The notes under the pieces are model-generated. The model was not told the origin of the DNA, did no database searches, and saw only the letters and a program-made list of their open reading frames with translations. Shown piece after piece: positions 14,546 to 23,176 of a stretch of DNA of 64,000 bases. Position numbers and translations under genes: made by a program. Source of the DNA: Ga0077555 sp963746315 (lineage in GTDB: Bacteria; Pseudomonadota; Alphaproteobacteria; Rhizobiales; Hyphomicrobiaceae); NCBI GenBank assembly GCA_963746315.1, contig CAVVAR010000001.1, positions 124,001 through 188,000 of the forward strand. Reading direction: 5' to 3'. How positions within the stretch are numbered: the first letter of the stretch is position 1; each line of letters begins with the position of its first letter.

Positions 14546-16462
14546 ATGAAAGAGCCGAAGAAGCCCGCAAGCGCGGCAAAGAACGGGACCAAGGCCAATG
14601 GCGCGCGTCGGCGGGTGAAGCCCTCCGAGCTGCGCTCGAAGGCATGGTTCGACAATCCCGCCAACGCCGACATGACCGCGCTCTATGTCGAGCGGACGAT
14701 GAACTTCGGGCTGACGCTCGACGAGCTTCAATCGGGCAAGCCGATCATCGGCATCGCGCAGTCGGGCTCGGATCTTTCGCCGTGCAACCGGCATCATATC
14801 TTTCTGGCCGAGCGCATCCGCGAGGGCATCCGGGAGGCCGGCGGTATCGCCTTCGAGTTCCCGCTGCATCCGATCCAGGAGACGTGCAAGCGGCCGACGG
14901 CGAGCCTCGACCGCAACCTCGCCTATCTCGGGCTCGTCGAGGTGCTCTACGGGTATCCGATCGACGGCGTGGTGCTGACGACCGGTTGCGACAAGACCAC
15001 GCCGAGCCAGATCATGGCCGCGGCGACCGTCGACATTCCGGCGATCGTGCTGTCGGGCGGACCGATGCTGAATGGCTGGTTCAAGGGCGAGCGCACGGGC
15101 TCGGGCACCATCGTCTGGAAGGCGCGCGAGATGATGGCGCGCGGCGAGATCGAGTACAAAGAGTTCCTGGAGCTGGTCGCGTCGTCGGCACCCTCGGCGG
15201 GGCACTGCAATACGATGGGCACGGCCTCGACGATGAACTCGCTCGCCGAAGCGCTGGGCATGTCGCTGCCGGGCTGCGCGGCCATTCCGGGGCCGTATCG
15301 CGAGCGCCAACAGATGGCCTATCTCACGGGCAAGCGGATCGTCGAGATGGTGTGGGAGGACCTGAAGCCGTCCGACATCCTGACGCGGGAGGCCTTCGAG
15401 AACGCGATCGTCGTCAACTCGGCGATCGGAGGCTCGACGAATGCGCCGATCCATCTCAACGCCATCGCGCGGCATATCGGGGTGGAGCTCGACAACGACG
15501 ACTGGGAGCGGACGGGCTACGACATTCCCCTGATCGTCAACCTGCAGCCGGCGGGTGAGTATCTGGGCGAGGAGTATCACCGTGCGGGCGGCGTTCCGGC
15601 CGTGGTCGCGGAGTTGATCGCCGAGGGCAAGATCAACAAGAAGGCGCTGACGGTCAACGGCAAGACACTGCATGAGAATTGCGCGGGCAAGCTGTCGTGG
15701 GACCGCAAGGTGATCAAGCCCTACGACGAGCCGATGGTGAAATCGGCGGGTTTCCTCAATCTCAAGGGCAATCTGTTCGATAGCGCGATCATGAAGACGT
15801 CGGTGATCTCGCCGGAGTTCCGGGAGCGCTACCTGTCGAACCCGAAGGACCCGAACGCGTTCGAAGGGCGCGCCATCGTGTTCGACGGGCCGGAGGACTA
15901 TCACGCGCGGATCGACGATCCGAAGCTGAAGATCGACGGGACGTGCCTGCTGTTCATGCGGGGAGCCGGGCCTGTCGGCTATCCGGGTGCCGCCGAGGTG
16001 GTCAACATGCGGGCGCCGGACTATCTCCTGAAGAAGGGGATCACGTCGCTGCCGTGCATCGGCGACGGGCGCCAGTCGGGGACGTCGGGCTCGCCGTCCA
16101 TTCTCAACGCGTCGCCCGAGGCGGCGGCTCCGGGCAGTGGCTTGGCTATTCTCAAGACCGGCGACATGGTGCGCATCGATCTCAATCGCCGCTCAGCCGA
16201 CATCCTGATTTCGAACGAGGAGATCGAGAAGCGCAAGGCGGCGCTGGCGAAGGCTGGCGGCTACAAGTACCCCGAGAGCCAGACGCCGTGGCAGGAGATC
16301 CAGCGCGGCATGGTCGACGAGCTTTCCGAGCGGCATGGTGCTGAAGCCGGCGGTGAAGTACCAGCGCATCGCCAAGACGAAGGGGCTGCCGCGGGACAAT
16401 CATTGATCTGGAGGGGAAGGGGGGAGCTGCATCTTTGCAAGCGGCTTGCCCCCTCACCCTAA
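14546..16462 (+). CDS. IlvD/Edd family dehydratase (sugar-acid type), 3'-end frameshift
   Basis: Iron-sulfur dehydratase related to dihydroxy-acid and L-arabinonate/D-xylonate dehydratases. Cluster and active-site cysteines are at residues 80 (LSPCNRHH), 148 (TTGCDKTTPSQ) and 221 (GHCNTMGTAS). GDGRQSGTSGSPSILNASPEAA is typical of the pentonate-dehydratase branch. The last 43 residues of the open frame do not fit the family. Reading from 16332 in the next frame gives GMVLKPAVKYQRIAKTKG and then PRDNH with a stop at 16404-16406, the expected family C-terminus. One extra base near 16331 therefore seems to have shifted the end, into a repeat. It may be a real mutation or a sequencing error. Confidence 0.9.
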   Translation: MKEPKKPASAAKNGTKANGARRRVKPSELRSKAWFDNPANADMTALYVERTMNFGLTLDELQSGKPIIGIAQSGSDLSPCNRHHIFLAERIREGIREAGGIAFEFPLHPIQETCKRPTASLDRNLAYLGLVEVLYGYPIDGVVLTTGCDKTTPSQIMAAATVDIPAIVLSGGPMLNGWFKGERTGSGTIVWKAREMMARGEIEYKEFLELVASSAPSAGHCNTMGTASTMNSLAEALGMSLPGCAAIPGPYRERQQMAYLTGKRIVEMVWEDLKPSDILTREAFENAIVVNSAIGGSTNAPIHLNAIARHIGVELDNDDWERTGYDIPLIVNLQPAGEYLGEEYHRAGGVPAVVAELIAEGKINKKALTVNGKTLHENCAGKLSWDRKVIKPYDEPMVKSAGFLNLKGNLFDSAIMKTSVISPEFRERYLSNPKDPNAFEGRAIVFDGPEDYHARIDDPKLKIDGTCLLFMRGAGPVGYPGAAEVVNMRAPDYLLKKGITSLPCIGDGRQSGTSGSPSILNASPEAAAPGSGLAILKTGDMVRIDLNRRSADILISNEEIEKRKAALAKAGGYKYPESQTPWQEIQRGMVDELSERHGAEAGGEVPAHRQDEGAAAGQSLIWRGRGELHLCKRLAPSP

Positions 16463-16520
16463 CCCTCTCTCCGAGGGGAGAGGGGACGAGTTCCGTATCC
16501 CCGAGGGGAGAGGGGACGAG
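16449..16520 (+). repeat. palindromic CCCTCACCCTAACCCTCTC element with duplicated half
   Basis: CCCCTCACCCTAACCCTCTC followed by CCGAGGGGAGAGGGGACGAG at 16471-16490. The latter 20 bases are repeated exactly at 16501-16520. Same family as the copy inside ileS at 1719-1770. It lies downstream of the intended dehydratase stop and is partly translated only because of the frameshift. Confidence 0.75.
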
Positions 16521-16608
16521 AATGCGGCTCGTACATCGCGCGCCTTTTCTCTCTGTCTCCGCATGAAGAGAGCATGGATGGTGCCTTGCGACGTGGAGAC
16601 CCGCGGGC

Positions 16609-17151
16609 ATGGCACGCCTCGTCCACATCACGGCGGATACGGATGCGGCGCGGATCAGGCGGCATGGCATCCGGCCGCGGCGCATCCGGTGGCTGGTGCC
16701 GGGCGAGGATCGCTTCGTGTGGGCGTTCCCGGTGCTGGAGAGCTACACGCTGACGCATCAGTGGGCGCGGGAGCTGAAGCGGTGGGGGCGGCACACGATG
16801 GCCGCCGTCACGTTTACGATCGACGACGAGGAGACCGTCTACGTTCGCCACTACCTGGGCGAGCCGATCGCGGTGACGGCAGCCGGGGCGGTGGGCCTCA
16901 TTCGTGCGGTCGAAGATCCGCGCGGCTACGAGATCCTGGTGCCACGCCGGATCGAGGCGCGGGAGGTCGTGGCGGTTCGTACGCTGCCGCAGGCGGTCGG
17001 GTGGCGCTACGCACCGACCTTCAAGAACGCGGAGCGCTTCCCGTGCGAGTGCCCCGTCTGCGCGCCGCGCGGTGAGGTCAAGGCACGGCGCTATCGTGAG
17101 CGGATACCAGTGATGCAGAGAAGGTGGGAGGCAAAGAGGGGAGGGGGGTGA
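16609..17151 (+). CDS. uncharacterised protein, possible ADP-ribosyltransferase-like fold
   Basis: A 180-residue cytoplasmic protein that I do not recognise with certainty. It starts MARLVHITADTDAARIRRHGI: an LVHIT strand followed by a helix and an I..HGI turn, reminiscent of the opening of ART-superfamily folds (DarT, KptA and related). Other visible segments are VWAFPVLESYTLTHQWARELKR (residues 37-58), VTFTIDDEETVYVRHYLGEP (67-86), and a cysteine cluster FPCECPVCAPRGE near 143-155 that could bind metal. The basic C-terminus ends in a Gly run. Codon use matches its neighbours. The function is unknown and the ART suggestion rests on a short motif only. An ATG with GGAGACC upstream supports the start. 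Confidence 0.75.
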   Translation: MARLVHITADTDAARIRRHGIRPRRIRWLVPGEDRFVWAFPVLESYTLTHQWARELKRWGRHTMAAVTFTIDDEETVYVRHYLGEPIAVTAAGAVGLIRAVEDPRGYEILVPRRIEAREVVAVRTLPQAVGWRYAPTFKNAERFPCECPVCAPRGEVKARRYRERIPVMQRRWEAKRGGG

Positions 17152-17327
17152 GGTGGGCTTGGGCCATTGGCTGATATTTCTATGGTGACACATGATGCTA
17201 AGCGCGTGTCAGCCATTCAGAGCCAGAGTGGCCTACATGAGCGCGGCGGCGGGCATGGGGTTTGCCAAATTATAATTCAGAACGCGTATCCTCAAGCCAA
17301 GGATAAGCCTTCGAAGGTATTTCCAAG

Positions 17328-18317
17328 GTGTCAGCTGCCGTTTCAAACTTGAGCAAACCGCGCCATATCGTCATTGGCGGAGGCAGCGGCTTCATCGGCA
17401 GCGCGCTGACGCGCGTATTGCGCGCACGTGGCGATCGCGTCACCTGGATTTCGCGAACGCCCGGCCCCGATCGCATCACTTGGCGTGATTTGGCGGCACA
17501 CGGGCTCCCGCCATGTGATGTCGTCGTCAACTTGGCAGGGCAGCACATACTTGATCTCCGCCGACGCTGGAACGCCGATTATCGCGAAGAAGTGATCCGT
17601 TCACGCGTCGACACGACCCGGACCTTGGTCGCCGCAATCAACGACAGTGTTACTCCGCCTTCGGTGTTCGTATCGACAGCCGGCAAATGCTTCTACGGCA
17701 CTCGCGAGCTCGATGCGCGCGAAATGCATCCGGAACTCGACGAGGAATCGAAGCCCATGGGCCTCGATTTCCCGGCCGAGCTGGTCGGGCAATGGGAAGC
17801 TGCCGCCGACGGCGTCGATGCGAGTCGGATACGGCACGTCAAGCTGCGGATCGGCGTCGTACTCGGCAAAGTCGAGCGAAAATCGGCGATTGGCCGCCTA
17901 TGGCGCATTGGGCGCGAGCGAGGTTTCCTGCCGATCATTCGGTTGCCCTTTTGCCTCGGCTTGGGCTGTGTCATCGGCAAGGGCACGCAGATGCTGCCCT
18001 GGGTGCACATCGACGACATGGTCGGCATTCTGCTGCACGTTATCGACAATCCGGAGACGCAGGGTCGCTACAATGCGGTGTCGCCAGGCATCGTGACCAA
18101 CCGTGAGTTCATCACGGAATTCGCGGCCCGTCTTCGCCGCCCGGTGCTGTGGTCTGTCCCAGAGCGCGTCGTTCGAGCGATCGTCGGCGACGAGCGGTCC
18201 TCGATCCTGCTGCGCGGCCAGCTTGTGCGCCCCAGGCGCACGCTCGAAGCCGGCTATGCCTTCAAGTATCCTGAAATCCGAGGCGCGCTCGCCGATCTCG
18301 TTCAAATCACGATCTGA
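17328..18317 (+). CDS. TIGR01777/YfcH-like SDR family protein
   Basis: A 329-residue extended short-chain dehydrogenase/epimerase-like protein. The nucleotide-binding motif GGGSGFIGSALTR is at about residues 17-29. VSTAGKCFYG stands in place of the usual active-site Ser-Tyr region, and PWVHIDDMVGILLHVIDN is typical of the YfcH/SDR39U1 group. The reaction is unknown; NAD(P) binding is inferred from the fold. It starts at GTG 17328, with GAAGG about 10 bases upstream. The next gene, ubiG, begins 15 bases later. Codon use seems less G/C-biased than in neighbouring genes, and the upstream 150 bases are AT-rich. Confidence 0.87.
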   Translation: MSAAVSNLSKPRHIVIGGGSGFIGSALTRVLRARGDRVTWISRTPGPDRITWRDLAAHGLPPCDVVVNLAGQHILDLRRRWNADYREEVIRSRVDTTRTLVAAINDSVTPPSVFVSTAGKCFYGTRELDAREMHPELDEESKPMGLDFPAELVGQWEAAADGVDASRIRHVKLRIGVVLGKVERKSAIGRLWRIGRERGFLPIIRLPFCLGLGCVIGKGTQMLPWVHIDDMVGILLHVIDNPETQGRYNAVSPGIVTNREFITEFAARLRRPVLWSVPERVVRAIVGDERSSILLRGQLVRPRRTLEAGYAFKYPEIRGALADLVQITI

Positions 18318-18332
18318 GAGAGCGCGGGCCAC

Positions 18333-19124
18333 ATGCTTCGCAAGGACATCCGCAAGTCCGCCTTCCAGGCCGCTGCCGATGACATGGCAACGGCCGATCC
18401 GGTCGAGGTCGAGCGGTTCAATCGCCTCGCCGATGAATGGTGGAAGCCAGATGGCGCCTTCAAAGTCGTGCACGCGTTCAATGCGACCCGTGTTGACTAC
18501 CTTAGGGAGCGCCTGCCGCGCCTTTTCGATCGCGATCCCGCAGCGGCAATCCCCCTCGCGGGCCTGTCGATCGTGGACGTGGGCTGCGGCGCAGGAATCG
18601 TGACCGAGCCCATCTCGCGCCTTGGCGCTTCCACGCTCGGCATCGATGCCGCAGAACGGAATACGTTGACTGCTGCTCGCCATGCCACAGCAAATCATGT
18701 CTCCGTCAGCTATCGGCATGCCCTACCCGAAGAGCTGGTCTCTGAAGGCCGAAAGTTCGACATCGTGCTTTCGCTCGAAGTCGTCGAGCACGTTGCGAGT
18801 GTGCCTGCATTCCTCTCCGCCCTCTGCAAGCTGGTCGCACCAAGGGGAATACTTGTCATTGGCACCTTGAACCGGACGCCGATCTCATACTTGAAGGCGA
18901 TCATCGGTGCCGAGTACATCCTCGGCTGGATGCCGAGGCGAACGCACGATTGGCGCAAGTTTGTCACGCCGGCGGAGCTGGAATTGCACGTGTCGCTCCA
19001 TGGCTTTGGAGTGATCGAGACACGCGGCATCGAGCTCAACCCGTTAACGATGCGCTGGCGGATCGCACGTTCGGCGAACACGACTTACATTCAGGTGCAT
19101 CGTCGGGGGCCTGACGAAGCGTGA
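18333..19124 (+). CDS. ubiG: ubiquinone biosynthesis O-methyltransferase
   Basis: SAM-dependent enzyme catalysing the O-methylations of the ubiquinone ring. The 263-residue protein has the N-terminal FNRLADEWWKPDGAFKVVH signature specific to UbiG/Coq3, SAM motif I VDVGCGAGIVTEP, and the membrane-interacting segment YLKAIIGAEYILGWMPRRTHDW near residues 187-208. It directly follows the SDR gene, so the pair is probably co-transcribed. In many Hyphomicrobiales ubiG lies near lysC; here it does not. Confidence 0.94.
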   Translation: MLRKDIRKSAFQAAADDMATADPVEVERFNRLADEWWKPDGAFKVVHAFNATRVDYLRERLPRLFDRDPAAAIPLAGLSIVDVGCGAGIVTEPISRLGASTLGIDAAERNTLTAARHATANHVSVSYRHALPEELVSEGRKFDIVLSLEVVEHVASVPAFLSALCKLVAPRGILVIGTLNRTPISYLKAIIGAEYILGWMPRRTHDWRKFVTPAELELHVSLHGFGVIETRGIELNPLTMRWRIARSANTTYIQVHRRGPDEA

Positions 19125-19272
19125 AGGTACGCTCGGTGCGCTCGCCGCTGACGATCTCATGCCGCAGTTCCATGTCCGTTGCCGACTATGGCTGCCGTCA
19201 CAGCGGACAAAGTGACGATGACGGCAACGGGTCACAACCGACGTTTCGTGCGTTACGCGTACCCGCTGAGGC

Positions 19273-20475
19273 TTACCTCCCCTTCACCCGCATCGCCCCC
19301 GACGCTTCAAGCGCGGTTATCTCCTCGTCAGAAAGCCCGGCTTCGGCCAGCACCTCGCGGCCGTCGGCGCCGAGGTGGGGGGCGTGGGTGCGGTAGGTGG
19401 TTGGCGTGCCTGAAAACTCGAAGGGGCTCGTCATGGTGCGGATCGGGCCTTCGGTCGGGTGCTCGCGGGTGGTGAAGAAGCCGGTTGCCTTCAGGTGTGG
19501 ATCGTCGGCGAGCTGCTCGAGATCGTTGACGACCATGGAGGGAATGTCGGCTCGCTCGAGAAACGCCAGCCACTCGGCGGTCGTGCGGGTCGGCATCACG
19601 TCGGCGATGATCGCCTGGAAGGCCGGGCCGTTGTCGGAGCGGGCCTTGGGCGTCGCGAAGCGCGGATCGGACATGAGGTCGGGCCGGCCGATCTCGGCGG
19701 CGAAGGCCTGATAGTGCTTCTCGTTGTAGGGCAGCGCGCAAACGTAACCGTCCTTGGTGCGGTAAGGTTTGCGGTCAGGCGAGAGCACGCGGGTGTAGCC
19801 CATGCTGCCGCGTGGCGGCTCGTAGGTGTGGTTGAACATGTGCTCGACCAGCCAGAAGTTGGCGATGGTCTCGAGCATGGGCACCTCGACCATCTGGCCC
19901 TCGCCGGTGCGCTCGCGATGAAGCAGCGCCGCGAGGATGGCCATGCCGAGGTGGAGGCCGGTGGTCTTGTCGACGATGAGGCTCGGCAGGAAGCGCGGGG
20001 GGCCGCCATCGACGCGGGAGGCGAGCATGGCGGCGCCGCTCGCGCCTTGCACGAGATCGTCGAAGGCGGGCTTCTTGCCGTAGGGCCCTGAGTGTTTGTA
20101 GCCGACACTGTAGGCATAGACGATGTCGGGCTTGACGGCTTTCACCGCCTCGTAACCGAGGCCCAGACGCTCGACCGCCTCGACACGCATGTTGTGGACG
20201 AAGACGTCGGCGGTCGCGATCAGGCGCTTAAGGGCGCTGATAGCCTCGGGCTTCTTGAGGTCGAGGCAGAGCGCGCGCTTGTTGCGGTTGATGCCGAGAT
20301 AAATGGGCCCCATGCCGGGTGACGGCGCGTTGCCGGCGTTGCGCATGATGTCGCCCTCCGGCGGCTCGACCTTGATGACGTCGGCGCCCATGTCGGCAAG
20401 GTGGAGCGTGGCGATCGGCCCGAGCACGACGGCGGTGAGGTCGATGATGCGGTAGCCGGAGAGTGGGCCTGGCAT
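19273..20475 (-). CDS. CaiB/BaiF class III CoA-transferase
   Basis: A 400-residue family III CoA-transferase, which moves CoA between carboxylic acids through an enzyme-bound anhydride. Visible landmarks: MPGPLSGYRIIDLTAVVLGP at the start, GADVIKVEPPEGD, NKRALCLDLKKPE, and the catalytic Asp in SLIVDKTTGLHLG. Substrates are unknown. It is first in a leftward-reading set in which a crotonase gene (20807-21613) lies upstream on the same strand, which points to activation and turnover of an organic acid as its CoA ester. The upstream gene ends about 40 bases away. Confidence 0.93.
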   Translation of the reverse strand: MPGPLSGYRIIDLTAVVLGPIATLHLADMGADVIKVEPPEGDIMRNAGNAPSPGMGPIYLGINRNKRALCLDLKKPEAISALKRLIATADVFVHNMRVEAVERLGLGYEAVKAVKPDIVYAYSVGYKHSGPYGKKPAFDDLVQGASGAAMLASRVDGGPPRFLPSLIVDKTTGLHLGMAILAALLHRERTGEGQMVEVPMLETIANFWLVEHMFNHTYEPPRGSMGYTRVLSPDRKPYRTKDGYVCALPYNEKHYQAFAAEIGRPDLMSDPRFATPKARSDNGPAFQAIIADVMPTRTTAEWLAFLERADIPSMVVNDLEQLADDPHLKATGFFTTREHPTEGPIRTMTSPFEFSGTPTTYRTHAPHLGADGREVLAEAGLSDEEITALEASGAMRVKGR

Positions 20476-20517
20476 GGGGGCATCCGTGAGTGGCGGAGGG
20501 AGAGCGGTGCGGACGAG

Positions 20518-20796
20518 CTATTGCTCGAGATAATTGTGAAGCGCGAGTGTGGCGGCCAGATAGATGCAGGCGAGGAGCGAGCCGAAGATGAGGCCCAGCG
20601 GCCAGAGGTTCGACTGCTGGGCGAACGCACTCGCTTTCAGGCCGAGGATCGGGATCATAATCGCCACGGGGACAGCGGCGGCGTACCACCAGCCGCCCCT
20701 GAGGCGCTTCAAGGCGACGACTTGGAGAAACGGATAGGCTGGAACCGACGCCATCACCAAGAGGCCCAGCAGAAAGTCCATAGCCTGTTCCCCCAA
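20518..20796 (-). CDS. small three-helix membrane protein of unknown function
   Basis: A 92-residue hydrophobic protein with three likely membrane segments: about residues 6-26, 36-54 and 65-87. A short Arg/Gly/Trp-rich loop (LKRLRGGWWYAAA) lies between the first two. No family recognised. It lies between the CoA-transferase and crotonase genes on the same strand and is probably co-transcribed. The ATG at 20796 overlaps nothing; an internal ATG at 20781 (MDFLLG) is an equally good start. Confidence 0.78.
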   Translation of the reverse strand: MGEQAMDFLLGLLVMASVPAYPFLQVVALKRLRGGWWYAAAVPVAIMIPILGLKASAFAQQSNLWPLGLIFGSLLACIYLAATLALHNYLEQ

Positions 20797-20806
20797 TCTG
20801 ACGTGA

Positions 20807-21613
20807 TCAGCGTCCCTTGAACTGAGGCTTCCTCTTGTCGAGCATGGCGTTGACGGCCTCGTGCTGGTCGTCGGTGGATTGGGCCAGCGCCTGCATGGCG
20901 GAGGCCATCTCGAGGGCGACGGGGAGGGAGACGCCCTGGCTTTCGCGCAGCAGGCGCTTGTTGAGGCGGATGGAGTGCGGCGGGAAGGCCGCGATGCGCT
21001 TCGCCAAGGCGAGCGCCTCGTCCATCAGCTTGTCGTCGTCGACGACCTTGGAGACGATGCCCCACTTCTCGGCCTTCTCGGCGTCGATGACGTCGCCCGT
21101 CAGCGTCATCTCGTAGGCGCGCGAGAGGCCGACGACACGGGGAAGGAACCAGGCACCGCCGTCGCCGGAGACGAGGCCGACGCGGAGGAAGCTCTCGGCG
21201 AACTGGGCCTTCTTGCCGGCGATGCGGATGTCGCACATCAGGGTGGTGTCGCAGCCGGCGCCGATTGCGGCACCGTTGACGGCGCAGATGGAGGGCACCT
21301 CGAGGTCGTAGAGGGCCTTCGGGATCTTGTGGATGCCATGCTGGTAGGCGCGGCGCATGTCGACCGGGGCGCCACCGAACAGGCCCTTCTTCTCGCGCAT
21401 CTCTTTGACGTTGCCGCCGGACGAAAAGCCTTCGCCGGCGCCGGTCAGGATCACGCAGCGGACGCTCGTGTCGGCGTTGATGCGGGCACAGGACGCGACG
21501 ATCCCGTTGATGATCTCGTCGCCGAGGGCGTTGCGGGTCTTCGGATCGTTCAGCGTCAGGACGACGATGCCGTCTCCCTTGTCCTCGTAGAGAACGGCGT
21601 CGGTGGCGGCCAT
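20807..21613 (-). CDS. crotonase-family protein (enoyl-CoA hydratase/isomerase fold)
   Basis: A 268-residue crotonase-fold protein. Oxyanion-hole segments FSSGGNVKEM and AVNGAAIGAGCD are intact, so it should bind an acyl-CoA. The two general acid/base glutamates of true enoyl-CoA hydratase (Glu144 and Glu164 in the rat enzyme) align with Asp in GAGCDTT and a Phe in AESFLRVGL. An extra acid appears in VSGDGGAWFLPR. Simple hydration is therefore doubtful, and isomerase, dehydratase or another crotonase chemistry is more likely. It probably works with the class III CoA-transferase downstream on the same strand. Confidence 0.9.
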   Translation of the reverse strand: MAATDAVLYEDKGDGIVVLTLNDPKTRNALGDEIINGIVASCARINADTSVRCVILTGAGEGFSSGGNVKEMREKKGLFGGAPVDMRRAYQHGIHKIPKALYDLEVPSICAVNGAAIGAGCDTTLMCDIRIAGKKAQFAESFLRVGLVSGDGGAWFLPRVVGLSRAYEMTLTGDVIDAEKAEKWGIVSKVVDDDKLMDEALALAKRIAAFPPHSIRLNKRLLRESQGVSLPVALEMASAMQALAQSTDDQHEAVNAMLDKRKPQFKGR

Positions 21614-22081
21614 GGGTGTGCTCCTCGGCGTGTTGTGTTTCGGCCGGGAGACTATGCGGGGTTGGGCGATCCGTCCAATGGGGGAGGGCCATAGGAGGGG
21701 CGATTGGGCAATTCAATTCTCGAGTTCCCGGACGGAACGACCGAGGGCAGAGCCGGAGGAAAGTGCAGATCCGAGATCCTCACGCGTTGCGAACCTTGGC
21801 CTGACGTGGAAGGGCCCCGGCTCTGCGCTCTGGCCCTTACGGGCTGCGCTCCGGCCGGGGGTTCGGCAGCGGGATGTGGCAGACGTGTCGGGTCTCGCGA
21901 GGGCAGGGCGCTCGACCCGAGCTACATTCTACTACAGCCTACGCGGCCACGGAGGGTGGGGGCGGGTTGGGCCTCGGTCGATGGGTGGTGAGACGTCCGG
22001 ACAGGCCGATTGACTGCGCTCATGTCGCGGGCGGCGGCCGGCTCGTATCAGGATCTGGTCGAGTTAGCGGATGAGGCTTCG
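21614..22081 (+). other. intergenic region with a family 1 palindrome
   Basis: About 470 bases between divergent genes. It holds the palindromic repeat at 21815-21860 and, on its left side, presumably the promoter of the leftward crotonase operon. No convincing gene is visible. An alternative TTG start (22010) for the following protein falls inside it. Confidence 0.6.
21815..21860 (+). repeat. REP-like palindrome, family 1 copy B
   Basis: CCCCGGCTCTGCGC at 21815-21828 and GCTCCGGCCGGGG at 21848-21860. An inner palindrome GCCCTTACGGGC lies in the loop. The left flank CGTGGAAGGG matches the flank of copy C (49101-49139), so homology extends past the stem. Confidence 0.7.
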
Positions 22082-22318
22082 ATGTGGTGGCTCAACGTCT
22101 TTTTCCTGGTGAACGGGCTCTGGGTGCCCGGGCACCAGATGTCGCCGGACGGCTGGAGCCCGCGATCCTATCCGACGGAGCAGGAGTGTCTGGAGCGGCG
22201 CACCTACGCCGAGCGCCAGTGCAAGGAGCAACCGCTCGATTTTCCGGCTGCGTGGATCTGCTCGCCGAACGCGCCGCTCAAGGAGCCTCCCGTCCACATG
22301 CGCGGACGGGATTGCTGA
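22082..22318 (+). CDS. small uncharacterised protein
   Basis: From the ATG at 22082 (GAGG five bases upstream) a 78-residue protein begins MWWLNVFFLVNGLWVPG and contains GWSPRSYPTEQECLERRTYAE, several Cys (ECLE, QCKE, ICSP, RDC) and a WxC segment. It resembles short uncharacterised proteins of Hyphomicrobiales that I recall only loosely. The N-terminus could be a weak signal peptide, which would put the disulfide-capable Cys in the periplasm. Longer starts at 22010 (TTG) or 22022 (ATG) are possible but lack a ribosome-binding site. Confidence 0.68.
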   Translation: MWWLNVFFLVNGLWVPGHQMSPDGWSPRSYPTEQECLERRTYAERQCKEQPLDFPAAWICSPNAPLKEPPVHMRGRDC

Positions 22319-22455
22319 TCGGGAATGGCGCCGGATGGGCGGTCGTGTCGGGTTACGCGCGGTCGCGATGCGTTCGCCATGTCACAAGTTCCCGGGCCGC
22401 GCTAACCCAACCTACGGCTACGGCGCATGGGGTGGTTGACAGGCAGGCACGATGC

Positions 22456-23154
22456 TCAGCGCATGACCACGGCGACCTGTTTGAACGAGTAGCCGATGTA
22501 GTCGTAGGCCTTGCCGGTGCGGGCGACGTACTCGCGGAAGGCTTTGTGCTCGTGCGTCTGCCAGGCCGGATAGTTGAAGTACTCGTCGAAGACGATGACC
22601 GTGCCCGGCACGATGCGGTCGGCCAGATGCTCGAAGATGCAGGCCGTCGACGAGTAGAGATCGCAGTCGACGTGCAGGAAGGCGACGGGGCCCGGGTTGG
22701 CGGCGACGAACTTCGGCAGGCTGTCCGAGAACCACCCCGCATGCAGTCGGACGTTCTTCGGCACCTTGGGCAGCTTGCCGCCACGGTTGAAGTAGCCGGC
22801 TTCCATGGTGTTGCCGGACCAGCCTTCGGGCAGGCCCTCGAAGCTGTCGAAACCGTCGACGGTGCGCTTCGGCATGCGCTTGGCGATGTAGGAGATGGAG
22901 CCGCCCTCGTTGACGCCGAACTCGGCGACGATGCCGTCGAGCGTCGTCTGCTTCAAGGCGTAGTCCATCAGCTCACGCGGGGTGTCGAAGGCGAGCGCCT
23001 GCGGCATCTCGGCGGTGATGAAGTCGAGGGTTTCGTTGAGGGCGCGCTGCTGCAGGGCGCGATAGGGATGGAAGGTCGAATAGTCGAGCGGCAGCTGGAC
23101 GAACATCATCGCCTTCTGCACGAGGGACTTCAGCGGATAGTTGGCGATGAACAT
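22456..23154 (-). CDS. class I SAM-dependent methyltransferase (TylF/MacF-like)
   Basis: A 232-residue methyltransferase. SAM motif I appears as IVAEFGVNEGGSISY near residue 73, an acidic loop FLHVDCDLYSSTA follows at about 157-169, and VIVFDEYFNY closes the metal/substrate site. This DCDLY...DEYF pattern is typical of the TylF sugar-O-methyltransferase group, which acts on nucleotide or polyketide sugars. Neighbouring GtrA and FAD oxidoreductase genes suggest a surface-glycan substrate, which is inference. The ATG at 23154 has GGAAGG upstream; a longer frame to 23319 is antisense to GtrA coding and is not used. Confidence 0.9.
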   Translation of the reverse strand: MFIANYPLKSLVQKAMMFVQLPLDYSTFHPYRALQQRALNETLDFITAEMPQALAFDTPRELMDYALKQTTLDGIVAEFGVNEGGSISYIAKRMPKRTVDGFDSFEGLPEGWSGNTMEAGYFNRGGKLPKVPKNVRLHAGWFSDSLPKFVAANPGPVAFLHVDCDLYSSTACIFEHLADRIVPGTVIVFDEYFNYPAWQTHEHKAFREYVARTGKAYDYIGYSFKQVAVVMR

Positions 23155-23176
23155 GGCGGGACCTTCCTGGGCGGCC

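Noticed and set aside
14456..15904. 482-residue minus-strand frame opposite the IlvD/Edd gene
   Set aside because: Antisense shadow with no family features.
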